Below, piece after piece: positions 22,291-32,985 of a DNA stretch of 64,000 nucleotides. The DNA comes from Omphiscola glabra (lineage: Eukaryota; Mollusca; Gastropoda; Lymnaeidae): contig OZ024808.1 of the NCBI GenBank assembly GCA_964017045.1, forward strand, positions 6,279,284 through 6,343,283, written 5' to 3'. Each line of letters opens with the position of its first letter. Positions within the stretch are counted from its first letter, which is position 1. Made by a program: the position numbers and the translations under genes. The notes beneath the pieces are model-generated. The model was not told the DNA's origin. It saw only the letters and a program-made list of their open reading frames with translations, and searched no databases.

Positions 22291-23038
22291 TGTCACAGAA
22301 CGGTTGTCACGGAGAAGGGCTCCGGTCCTGACTTATCACAAACTGATTTAGTAGTGGTCAGTACAGGACCGCTCCTCTCTGTGATTTATATTGTGAGTAT
22401 CTAGGCGTTGGGACAGACAAAAGCACAGCTTAGACTTGAATGAAATCCAAACAACTCAAACTCCAGGTGTCCAGATGATAAAAGAGAATGTATTTATTAT
22501 TAAAATATAAAAAGCTCTTCTGTAGTCTTCACTGATTGTCAATTATATATATGAATCTCTAAGGCTATGAATTGTTTCTAGCCTGTTCAACTGTATCGCC
22601 ACATCTATTCCTATATTAAACTAGTCAACTGTCGTCTCCTGATCTCTTTCAACTATTCCCTCTCAACTTCTTTTCTCAGCTCTTTACTCTCTACTCAACT
22701 ACTCTGTCATGAAGAGTTTTTTTTAGTTTTTTCTTGTGTACCATTCTCTACCCCCATAGATCGCTCAGGAATGCAATCTATTACCACATCCCTGCCCCTA
22801 AAATTCTGGTCAATTAGAATATTACGTCGTTAACCCCAAACTTATCATGCGAAGTCTTGAAGGCCTGAAACATACTAATATATATAAAAACAAACCCCTC
22901 TATCACAAAGATGTGAGAATCTATTAACCTTAACCTCACCCCGTTAACAATGTCCTTCTGCAATTTCCGTGCATCTTATAAGTTATCTTAACAACAATGG
23001 AGCTCTGTCCTGTACTCCTGCCCCAGTCATTTGTGACA
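22291..23038. mobile_element. Putative solo LTR
   Basis: About 748 bases starting TGTCACAGAACGG and ending TTTGTGACA. The ends form a 7-base inverted repeat (TGTCACA/TGTGACA). Flanks CATTG (22286-22290) and CATTA (23039-23043) match 4 of 5, as for LTR insertions. No coding sequence. It sits in the spacer between the two inverted arms. Confidence 0.5.
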
Positions 23039-23119
23039 CATTAAAGTGATGACCTGAGGGGTCAAGGGGGTCACCATGCTTTAAGAAACCGACCAATAAT
23101 TATTTTGATTTAACAGATG

Positions 23120-23598
23120 GTCATAAGAACCTCAACACCAGAGCCTCAACACCAGAGCCTCAACACCAGAGCCTCAACACCAGAGCCACAACACCAGAGC
23201 CTCAACACCAGATCATCAGCACCAGAGCCTCAACATCTGAGCCTCAACACCAAAGCCTCAGCACCAGAGCCTCAACACCAGAACCTCAGCACCAGAACCT
23301 CAGCACCAGAGCATCAGCACCAAAGCCACAACAACAGAGCCTCAACATCTGAGCCTCAACACAAGATCTTTATCACCAGAGCCTCAGCACCAGACACTTA
23401 TCACCAAAGCATCAACACCAGAGCCTTATCACCAGAGCCTCAAAACCAGATCCTTATCACCAAGGCCTCAACAACAGAGCCTCAACATCTGAGCCTCAAC
23501 ACAAGATCTTTATCACCAAAGACTCAACATCAGATACTTATCACCAAAGCCTCAACACCAGATCCTTATCACCAAGGCCTCAACAACAGAGCCTCATA
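23120..23598. repeat. 14-bp-based minisatellite
   Basis: Degenerate copies of CAACACCAGAGCCT with higher-order variants (CATCTGAGCC, CTTATCACCA) repeating at about 100-150 bases. The 160-codon ORF is repeat-derived (Ser/Thr/Pro/Gln/His-rich). Confidence 0.9.
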
Positions 23599-24439
23599 AC
23601 TCAACAGAGAACAGAACACTGTCCGACTCGAAGCTGTATAAACAGATTCAGTTGGGGACCCGAGCTATGTACAGTGTAGGCATGCACCAAGGACAGTAGT
23701 GCACTAGCTATCCGAATTATAATAAATGATAGTAAGCGATAGGTAGAGATTAAGCTCTCGTCCAAAATGATTGTCATTGGATTCTCGCTAACTGTACGAC
23801 AGTGACAGATTTTTATTTTGTTAGCGAGTGTGATTAAAATAAGCTGCCTCTGATCTCCTGACACATCTCGCATAATAAAGGAGACAAAGAAAAACAGGGG
23901 CCCTACATTATGGTACTAGTTTAGTGATAAACAGTGGTTCTTTCAGACATTTTTCCCCGGGGGGCATTTCAGATTTTCGGCGGGGGGGGGGGGCAGTGCC
24001 ATTTGCTAGATTTGCAGGGCACCAAAATGGACTTTAATGGTGTTTGATAGTTGAAAATAATTAGTGAGTTTCAGAGTTGTGAGGGGGCGTAAAAATGAAT
24101 CATGTCCTTTGACGCCAAACACTCCAGCTACGCCCCTTCCAGCGGCGTAGAAAGGGGTAGTTGAGATTTTTCACCCAGGTGTCACGTTTTTTTGATATAG
24201 AGGTGTGGCAATTTCGGACAACTGCAGAGTTTGTATCGTAAAAGAAAGGTGAGCGACAAAAATATTTGACCCCCATAGTGACATTAAAAGTAGCTACGCC
24301 TCTAGGTAGTCGCCACCAAATTTATCAAACATTTTCATCGGGGTGAAGGGTAGAAATCGAGGGTGCCAATGAATCTTTCTTTAATTTATATGAATAAAAG
24401 CAAGGCGAAGATCATAATGGTAAACTCATCCAAACAATA

Positions 24440-25060
24440 GTATATCTCTCTGTTAGGAAATGCGATGGAAGAAGTGTAGTCCTTCACATACTTAGGCAGC
24501 ACTAAGTACATAAATGGTGGTTCCGAAGCGAAAGTAAGGGCTAGAATTGGAAAGGCTAGGTAAGCATTTGTACTATAAAGAAAATATTGAAGTATAAAGA
24601 GCTGACTCTTCAAACCAAAGTCAGAATTTTCAACACAAATGTGAAAACAGACCTACTCTATGGAGCCGAAAGTTGGAGAACAACGAGCATCACGCAAAAA
24701 GTACAGACCTTCATAAACACTTGCCTTAGAAAGATCCTGAAGATCAAATGGGCAAACACTATCACCAACAACGACTTACTGGATGGAACATACCAGGAGC
24801 CTATTGCTTAAGACACCATATGGATGTGGATAGGGCACACTCCTCACACCCCCAGATGACATCACCAGACAATCCCTAACATAAAATCCACAGGGAAAAA
24901 GAACGAGAATTAGCCCAAAAAATACATGGAGACACAAGCTAGAGGCAGACACACAAAGTATGAGACACAAGCTAGAGGCAGACACACAAAGTATGGGTTA
25001 CACATGGAAGCAACTGAAAAGGAACGCACAGGACAGAGGAGCATGGACAATTATTGTAGA
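24440..25060 (+). pseudogene. RTE-like retrotransposon fragment (C-terminal reverse transcriptase)
   Basis: With frameshifts and stops, the plus strand reads through typical 3' RT text: SFTYLGST, GGSEAKVRARIGKAR, TKVRIFNTNVKTDLLYGAES, LRKILKIKWANTI, QEPI, then WMWIGHT and GRHTKY. These match the end of RTE-type LINE polyproteins common in molluscs. A 29-base tandem copy (AAGCTAGAGGCAGACACACA) at 24928-24993 breaks it further. Inactive. Its 5' endonuclease counterpart from another copy lies at 44835-45065. Confidence 0.8.
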
Positions 25061-25309
25061 CGCCTTTATCTCCATTTTTTTTTTATTATTGCAAAATGAA
25101 GCGGCGCATTTTAGAGTGTAGTTGAATTCAATTTTTCTATTAAACTTTTTGAATGGGCAGAAGGAAAATTTTGGGGTCTGTGGGGGCAATATGATGTTAG
25201 TGCCATACATAACTGAATTCACTTAAGTTGTGGCGTGCTCCAGGGTCATCTTTAGCACAATATTATTATCAATCTCATGCTGTAACATTGATCAGCGTGA
25301 GAGAAGGGT

Positions 25310-25565
25310 GCAGAGATTGAGGGTGCAGAGATTGAGGGTGCAGAGATTGAGGGTGCAGAGATTGAGGGTGCAGAGATTGAGGGTGCAGAGATTGAGGGTG
25401 CAGAGATTGAGGGTGCAGAGATTGAGGGTGCAGAGATTGAGGGTGCAGAGATTGAGGGTGCAGAGATTGAGGGTGCAGAGATTGAGGGTGCAGAGATTGA
25501 GGGTGCAGAGATTGAGGGTGCAGAGATTGAGGGGTGTAGAAATTGAGGGGTGCAGAAATTGAGGG
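25310..25565. repeat. 15-bp minisatellite
   Basis: About 17 copies of GGGTGCAGAGATTGA; the first 14 are identical and the last three vary (GTAGAAATTGAGG). Uniformity points to recent expansion. Frames are open on both strands. Confidence 0.95.
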
Positions 25566-25625
25566 TGCTGAAGACATTCGCGCAAATGGGTGCATTTTGG
25601 CGCTTACTTGAATTCTGTCTTTCTA

Positions 25626-25905
25626 TCAGACACTATTGAGGTGACATTTCAAACTTTCAGACATTATTGAGGTGACATTTCAAACTTTCAGACACTATTG
25701 AGGTGACATTTCAAACTTTCAGACATTATTGAGGTGACATTTCAAACTTTCAGACACTATTGAGGTGACATTTCAAACTTTCAGACACTATTGAGGTGAC
25801 ATTTCAAACTTTCAGACACTATTGAGGTGACATTTCAAACTTTCAGACACTATTGAGGTGACATTTCAAACTTTCAGACACTATTGAGGTGACATTTCAA
25901 ACGTT
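25626..25905. repeat. 31-bp minisatellite grown from an exon-like segment
   Basis: Nine copies around CAGACACTATTGAGGTGACA and TTTCAAACTTT. The first copy is preceded by TCTTTCTATCAG, and the last runs into sequence homologous to the candidate exon in arm A. Each unit repeats a TTTCAG acceptor-like junction. Confidence 0.95.
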
Positions 25906-26275
25906 CGTGTGGGAAGTGCCAAAAGTATCCATAATAATGATCAAATACATCTTTAAAGCCGCACCTGGGGGACATGAACTAAATTCATTTCAGTTGTGTT
26001 GCCCTTGAGGGTATGCCTTTTCCCTAGCTTAATATCGCCTTTTAAATCTTTTTAGTACCCAGAAAATTGTTGACAAATTCAAAATAGAAGAATGAATTTT
26101 AGCAAATACTTTAATTTAGTTTTGCAACATTCTACACTTGGTGAGCAAAGGAAGAGATGCTATTTTTAAAAAAAAAATTGTAGGTGTCGCTTAACCTTAG
26201 AAACACTGCATTCTTAGCAACCACTGTTGTACTGCTGCACTGTTGCACTGCTGCACTGTTGTACTGTTGCATTGG

Positions 26276-27240
26276 CTAATTTATTTTTGGCGCCCTTGAT
26301 ATTTAAATAAAGATTTAAAAATTAGAGATTTAGCGACGCCCTTTTGAACTGGCGCTAGCCGGCGCCCTTGGCAATTGCCCCAATGCCAAGCCGTTGTTAC
26401 GCCACTGGATACCACTAATTTTATCGGTTAAAGGTACCAAATACTTTTCTTTTTAAAACTGTTTAAAAATTTCAATTTAGTAGTTTTTAATTAAAAAAAG
26501 AATGTAATCGTCATAGTGTTGAACAGATTTTGCTCCGGGGGGCACTCAACTTTCCCTGTGGGGAAGTGCCGCCCTCCCCCCCCCCCCCCCCCCGGAGATC
26601 TGGCTGAAAGAATCCCTGGTGATAACTCTATCCAGAGAAAACATCAATGACTTCAATGTGGACAATGCGATGTTTGAAGCAAAGATTGAACAATTCATTA
26701 GCCCCCCAGCCTTAACAGACTTTACTAGACTGCTCCTCGGACTTATCATAAAAATTAATTATTTTCTTACATTGTTTTACTCTCAGACTTATCTATTAAC
26801 GTATATATTTTAATACTCATCAATGCAAATAGACTGATGCCTATGCGTCTGATTTACATATTTTGTTACTTTCTTCCTGTCACTTTTCTTACTGTGAATT
26901 GTGTTACATTTACTGATATTTTGTCTATCATAAACATTTATGTGGACTTAAAAATTAAATTTACGGATAATAAAAACTAAATAAATTCAGTGCCTTTATT
27001 ACTGTGACTTTTTCACTAAGATCAAGCCGAGCTACGCCTCTGTAAGTCAAGACCAAGTCAAGCTACGCCACTGTAAGTCAAGACCAAGTCAAAGTACGCT
27101 ACTGAAAGTCCAAACATTAGATCGCCGTGAATATATGAACTTAAAATGTTCATTAGTTCTATGCCCACAACATAACGTGAAAAGATATCACTTTAATGAA
27201 ATGAGTTAAAGCATTTTAACACGAGCATCTATCACCGAAA
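26276..27240. other. No gene seen; repeat ends and a poly-C run
   Basis: A C run at about 26576-26593. Three 45-base-spaced copies of AAGTCAAGACCAAGTCAA next to CTACGCCACTG ends at about 27020-27110. No supported gene. Confidence 0.5.
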
Positions 27241-27244
27241 CATG

Positions 27245-27445
27245 TTTATTATTTCAACATCAACAATATGTCAATATGTCAACTTCCCAGGTACATTATT
27301 TCAACATAAACAATATGTCAATATGTCAACTTCCCAGGTACATTATTTCAACATAAACAATATGTCAATATGTCAACTTCCCAGGTACATTATTTCAACA
27401 TCAACAATATGTCAATATATCAACTTCCCAGGTACATTATTTCAA
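27245..27445. repeat. 47-bp minisatellite
   Basis: Four copies around ACATTATTTCAACATCAACA and ATATGTCAATATGTCAAC. Confidence 0.95.
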
Positions 27446-28400
27446 CCTCCATTCGTAGACTTCGATCTACGTACATATTTTTATACATATAGTCAAGTCT
27501 ATCTAAATTAGTCTAAAACATAGTAAACATACCCTCGAAATAGTGTGTATGTTCTTACTTCCCTTGACCTGGTGTGTCACAAGTCCCAGTGTAGTGTCAC
27601 AAATAACGTGTCGTGTTATTTCCTTAGACACACTTTATTTGATATCCTTACACATCATGCAGTTGCTCGAATACACACAGTCACAACTCACCTACCTTAT
27701 CGACAGGAAAACGACGTCATTCAACTGAAAGTAGACACTTTAGGTGCCCGTCCACTGTGTGTGATCTGCTAGTCGTACTTTAACTTATATGTGATACATG
27801 GAACAGTTCGTTCTGCCCTCGACCAAAAGCTCGGTAAAGTGTAACTAGGAAGTGAATTGCTCTCGTGCAGCTGATACGGTAGACTGGTAAACATGCCCCC
27901 ACATAAACTCATATACGGAACTGAAACACATAGTTTTCTCAAGTTTTCGTTTCCAATAACGTCTCAAAATTTTGATGCCATACAATAATTCTAGGAAAAG
28001 AATAACTTCAGGAAACTTTGCATTTAGCATTGTGCAACGGAAACAGGCAGATGTGTGTGGACCTTAAAGAGTATGTTTTGGTTTCCTGCTTTCATTTAAT
28101 AGTATATTTTATTTTGTCTCTTTTTTTAAAACTCAGTTTTATAGTTTACAGGGGCACACAGCAAGGTGGATCCCTGGTCCGGCAAGGTGGAGCCCCCTTT
28201 TCCCCCGATCCGGTAAAATGAAACCCCGTTGCGGAAAGATTCCTGTCCTCCTTATCTGGCCAGGTTGACACCATGGCTAGTTAGCTGTACCACTGTCCAG
28301 CATAGTAGGCCATCGGTCAAGCAAGTTGGAGCCTGGGTAAGGTTGACCCTTGGTACGGCCAGGTTGACCCTTGGTAAGACCAGTTTGACCCTGATATCAA
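27446..28400. other. No gene seen
   Basis: Overlapping short ORFs at 27543-27772 and 27845-28030 lack motifs and splice context. Loose CCAGGTTGACCC repeats occur at about 28255-28395. Confidence 0.45.
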
Positions 28401-28404
28401 CTTA

Positions 28405-28655
28405 AGGGACCAGATGTAAGCACTTGGTGGGCCAGGTGCAAATACTTGGTGGGCCTGGTTCAAACACTTGGTGGGCCAGGTTGCAATCTCTTGGTGGGCC
28501 AGGTGCAAATACTTGGTGGGCCAGGTGCAAATACTTGGTGGACCAGGTGCAAATACTTGGTGGGCTAGATGCAAACATTTGGTGGGCCAGATGCAAACAT
28601 TTGGTGGGCCAGATGCAAACATTTGGTGGGCCAGGTGCAAACATTTGGTGGGCCT
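28405..28655. repeat. 22-bp minisatellite
   Basis: About eleven copies around TGGTGGGCCAGGTGCAAATA. Confidence 0.9.
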
Positions 28656-28674
28656 GACATTTGGTGCTACCACT

Positions 28675-28895
28675 ATATGTGCTACCCATATGTGTACTAC
28701 CCCTATGTGTGCTTCCCCTATGTGTGCTACCCCTATGTATGCTATTGCTATGTGTGCTACCTCTTTGTGTGCTACCTCTTTGTGTGCTACCTCTTTGTGT
28801 GCTACCTCTTTGTGTGCTACCTCTTTGTGTGCTACCTCTTTGTGTGCTACCTCTTTGTGTGCTACCTCTTTGTGTGCTACCTCTTTGTGTGCTAC
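28675..28895. repeat. 15-bp minisatellite
   Basis: About 15 copies of TGTGTGCTACCTCTT; the left five are divergent and the right nine or so identical. It directly abuts the 22-bp array. Confidence 0.95.
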
Positions 28896-28979
28896 CCGAG
28901 CCTTGTCTGAAACAAAACTTTAAGGCTATACTTTTGGTTTCTCAGTTTATGAGGACACGTTGTTTCTCTGTTTGATTTC

Positions 28980-29540
28980 CTTAAGTCCCATTGACACTGT
29001 CAGTCCCACTGTCAGTCCCACTGTCAGTCCCACTGTCAGTCCCACCAATCGGGGTGCTGAGATATACTTAGGTCCCATTGACACTGTCAGTCCCACTGTC
29101 AGTCCCACTGTCAGTCCCACTGTCAGTCCCACCAATCGGGATGCTGAGATATACTTAGGTCCCATTGACACTGTCAGTCCCACTGTCAGTCCCACTGTCA
29201 GTCCCACCAATCGGGGTGCTGAGATATACTTAAGTCCCATTGACGCTGTCAGTCCCACCAATCGGGGTGCTGAGATATACTTACGTCCCATTGACGCTGT
29301 CAGTCCCACCAATCGGGGTGCTGAGATATACTTACGTCCCATTGACGCTGTCAGTCCCACCAATCGGGGTGCTGAGATATACTTAAGTCCCATTGACACT
29401 GTCAGTCCCACCAATCGGGGTGCTGAGATATACTTAAGTCCCATTGACGCTGTCAGTCCCACCAATCGGGGTGCTGAGATATACTTAAGTCCCATTGACA
29501 CTGTCAGTCCCACCAATGGGGGTGTTGAGACATACTTGAA
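28980..29540. repeat. 51-bp array with nested 12-bp repeats
   Basis: Nine units of a 51-base core containing CCACCAATCGGGGTGCTGAG. In the first three units an inner 12-mer (CTGTCAGTCCCA) is expanded to four, four and three copies; later units have one. Both strands have ORFs of about 200 codons, from the repeat. Confidence 0.95.
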
Positions 29541-29674
29541 CCATCTGTCCTGTTGACCCCCTGCCATCCATATTCCACAACACATCCTTGTTGTTATGTT
29601 AGCCTTCCTCGGATTGGCTGAAATTACATTCAGATCGAGTGTTTGTGGCATCATGGCGTATGTCACGAGCGTTT

Positions 29675-30105
29675 TCTTGTCAGCACATTGCAGTTAAGCA
29701 CTTCTAGTCAGCACATTGCAGTTAAGCACTACTTCTAGTCAGCACATTGCAGTTAAGCACTATTTCTAGTCAGCACATTGCAGTTAAGCACTACTTCTAG
29801 CCAGCACATTGCAGTTCACTACTTCTAGCCAGCACATTGCAGTTAAGCACTACTTCTATCAGCACATTGCAGTCAAGCCCTACTTCTAGTCAGCACATTG
29901 CAGTTAAGCACTACTTCTAGTCAGCACGTTGCAGTAAAGCACTACTTTTAGTCAGCACGTTGCAGTTAAGCACTACTTTTAGTCAGCACGCTGCAGTAAA
30001 GCACTACTTTTAGTCAGCACGTTGCAGTAAAGCACTACTTTTAGTCAGCACGTTGCAGTAAAGCACTACTTCTAGTCAGCACGTTGCAGTAAAGCACTAG
30101 TTCCA
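29675..30105. repeat. 31-bp minisatellite
   Basis: About 14 copies around AGTCAGCACATTGCAGTTAA, with a left (ACATTG, TTAAG) and a right (ACGTTG, TAAAG) subfamily. Confidence 0.95.
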
Positions 30106-30249
30106 GGAGAGGACGTAAAAATCCTAAGTTAAAAAAACATCTCACTAGAAGCTAGTTAGTAATTAATCAGCTTAAGTCTGTCAAACAATGGCGGCAATGA
30201 GTGAAATGTCACATTTAAAAAGTCACTTGATAAAATACATTCAAATAAT

Positions 30250-30550
30250 GCACTTTACAAGATTCAAATTATTTAGTGTTAAGCGCCCCTTTCCTTCTTT
30301 TTTTACGTTTCACAAACGCTTCTTAACTATACTAATATTCAAATGTCCCAGCCCTTTATATCGCAGATTCATTACACCACCTGTTTCCGTCAAATTAAAA
30401 TAAAATATTACGCACCAGACGTAAAAAAACAAAAAAAATATATATTTTAAAATTACTTAAAAAACGCAATTAAAACACAAACAATTGTTTTTCTTTGAGT
30501 GGTATTGCAATGCATGCCGGGTTCTCGCTAGTTTTTAAGAATCTCAATCG
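30250..30550 (+). mobile_element. Short copy E3 of the inverted-repeat element
   Basis: The first part (CTATACTAATATTCAAATGT, ATTACACCACC) matches the left end of E1. The second part (GCACCAGACG, AATTAAAACACAAAC, GTGGTATTGCAATGCATGCC) matches its right interior near 8645-8750 and 39430-39530. The middle is missing, giving an internally deleted copy. Confidence 0.6.
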
Positions 30551-30689
30551 GGCATTTCATTTAGCGCGCTATTGAAACTTAGCTTTAGAGACGGACATTG
30601 TTACATGGATAATTATGTATGTGGATTCTTCAATATAACTTTCCATCATTATTATTCATAGAAAGCCATTGAAAGCCATGTTTTGAGAA

Positions 30690-31990
30690 AACCATAGTAA
30701 TGAGTCAACATTCTTTATAAATCAACAATCTTAATGAGTCAACATTATTTATAAATCAACAATCTTAATGAGTCAACATTCTTTTTAAATCAACAATCTT
30801 AATGAGTCAACATTCTTTTTAAATCAACAATCTTAATGAGTCAACATTCTTTATAAATCAACAATCTTAATGAGTCAACATTTTTTATAAATCAACAATC
30901 TTAATGAGTCAACATTCTTTATAAATCAACAATCTTAATGAGTCAACATTCTTTATAATTCAACAATCTTAATGAGTCAACATTTTTTATAAATCAACAA
31001 TCTTAATGAGTCAATATTCTTTATAAATCAACAATCTTAATGATTCAACAATCTTTATAAATCAACAATCATAATGAGTCAACAATCTTTATAAATAAAT
31101 AATCTTAATGACTCAAAAATCTTCATAAATCAACAATCTTAATGAGTCAACAATCTTTATAAATCAACAATCTTAATGAGTCAACATTATATATATAGCA
31201 ACAATCTTAATGAGTCAACAATCTTTATAAATCAACAATCTTAATGAGTCAACAATCTTTATAATTCAACAATCTTAATGAATTAACAATCTTATTGAGT
31301 CAACATTCTTTATAAATCAACAATATTAATGAGTCAACAATCTTATTAATCAACAATCTTAATGAGTCAACAATCTTTATAAATCAACAATCTTAATGAG
31401 TCAACATTATTTATAAAGCAACAATTTTAATGAGTCAACAATCTTTATAAATCAAAAATCTTAATGAGTCAACAATCTTTATAAATCAACAATCTTAATG
31501 AGTCAACAGTCTTTATAAATCAACAATCTTAATGAGTCAACAATCTTTATAAATCAACAATCTTAATGAGTCAACAATCTTTATAAATCAACAATCTTAA
31601 TGAGTCAACAATCTTTATAAAGCAACAATCTTAATGAGTCAACAGTCTTTATAAATCAACAATCTTAATGAGTCAACAATCTTTATAAATCAACAATGTT
31701 AATGAGTCAACAATCTTTATAAATCAACAAACTTAATGAATTAACAATCTTAATGAGTCAACAATCTTAATGAGTCAACAATCTTTATAAATCAACAATC
31801 TTAATGAGTCAACAATCTTTATAAATCAACAGTGTTAATGAGTCAACAATCTTTATAAATCAACAAACTTAATGAATTAACAATCTTAATGAGTCAACAT
31901 TCTTTATAAATCAACAATCTTAATGAGTCAACATTCTTTATGAGTCAACATTCTTTATAAAGCAACAATCTTAATTAGTCAACATTCTTT
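30690..31990. repeat. 34-bp minisatellite with AP-1-like motifs
   Basis: About 38 copies around AATCTTAATGAGTCAACAAT and CTTTATAAATCAAC. By eye about 36 units keep TGAGTCA (or TGACTCA), the AP-1/bZIP consensus. The largest array in the window. Confidence 0.95.
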
Positions 31991-32454
31991 TATTGCCGTC
32001 ATTAATCTTCTTGAAACTCCATGAATTTAGAGCTAGTTCTTTTAAAAAATGTGTGAGTTGATTTCCTATGCTCTACAAAGTGTTCATGGGTTGAAGTGAA
32101 AAGTTCATGACGTGTAGAACCACTAGCGATCCCTAAGAGATCAAAACTGAAAAATTCAATACACGAACAGCGTAATAATATAATCCTGACCCAGTTGTTC
32201 TTAACCTCTTTTAGTGCCACAACCCCGTTAAATTATGTGCCCAGTTCTGCCGACCTACAACCAGAATTATATCTTTAAATTGACAAACAAGTGTGGAGAA
32301 GGGGGAGGGGGCAGCGTAGCTTAATTTTAGGATTAGAAAAGTGTTGTCACTGTAATTTTGATCGGGTTATGGGAGGGGGGTAAAAGGAAACAGAAATCAG
32401 GCCGAAGAATGGTGGAGATTTGTGTAGGGAGGGGTCTGTAACTCAATGCTCAGG

Positions 32455-32985
32455 AAAGTTGTGACACATTCACACACCTGGCTATAGCTGTGATACATTC
32501 ACACACCTTGCTATAGCTGTGATACATTCACACACCTTGCTATAGCTGTGATACATTCACACACCTAGTTATAGTTTTGATACATTCCCACACCTGGCTA
32601 TAGCTGTGATACATTCACACACCTGGCTATAGTTTTGACATTTTCACACACCTAGTTATAGTTTTGATACATTCCCACACCTGGCTATAGCTGTGATATA
32701 TTCACACACCTTGCTTTTGCTGTGATACATTCACACACCTTGCTATAGTTGTGATACATTCACACACCTTGCTATAGCTGTGATACATTCACACACCTTG
32801 CTATAGCTGTGATACATTCACACACCTGGCTATAGCTGTGATACATTCACACACCTTGCTATAGTTGTGATATATTCACACACCTGGCTATAGTTGTGAT
32901 ATATTCACACACCTGGCTATAGCTATGATACATTCACACACCTGCTTATATTTTTGATGCATTCACATACATGGTTATATATTAT
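32455..32985. repeat. 29-bp minisatellite
   Basis: About 18 copies around GATACATTCACACACCTTGC. The array resumes for about one unit at 34808-34840, so the L2 element landed inside it. Confidence 0.95.

Larger units (their letters stand above)
24125..26215 (+). repeat. Inverted duplication, arm B
   Basis: Plus-strand counterpart of 20700-21700, in the same order but interrupted by an RTE-like fragment (about 24400-25060) and two minisatellites (25310-25565, 25626-25905). Shared blocks include ACTGAATTCA with GTGGCGTGCTCCAGGGT, ATAATGATCAAA, CCCTTGAGGGTA and TTTAGTTTTGCAACA. Confidence 0.7.

Noticed and set aside
27543..28030. Cluster of short ORFs as a small gene
   Set aside because: No motif, no consistent splice sites, and frames on both strands are equally open.
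28947..29666. ORFs of 239 and 198 codons on opposite strands
   Set aside because: Both are the 51-base array read through. The unit is a multiple of three and lacks stops, with no start context or splice support.
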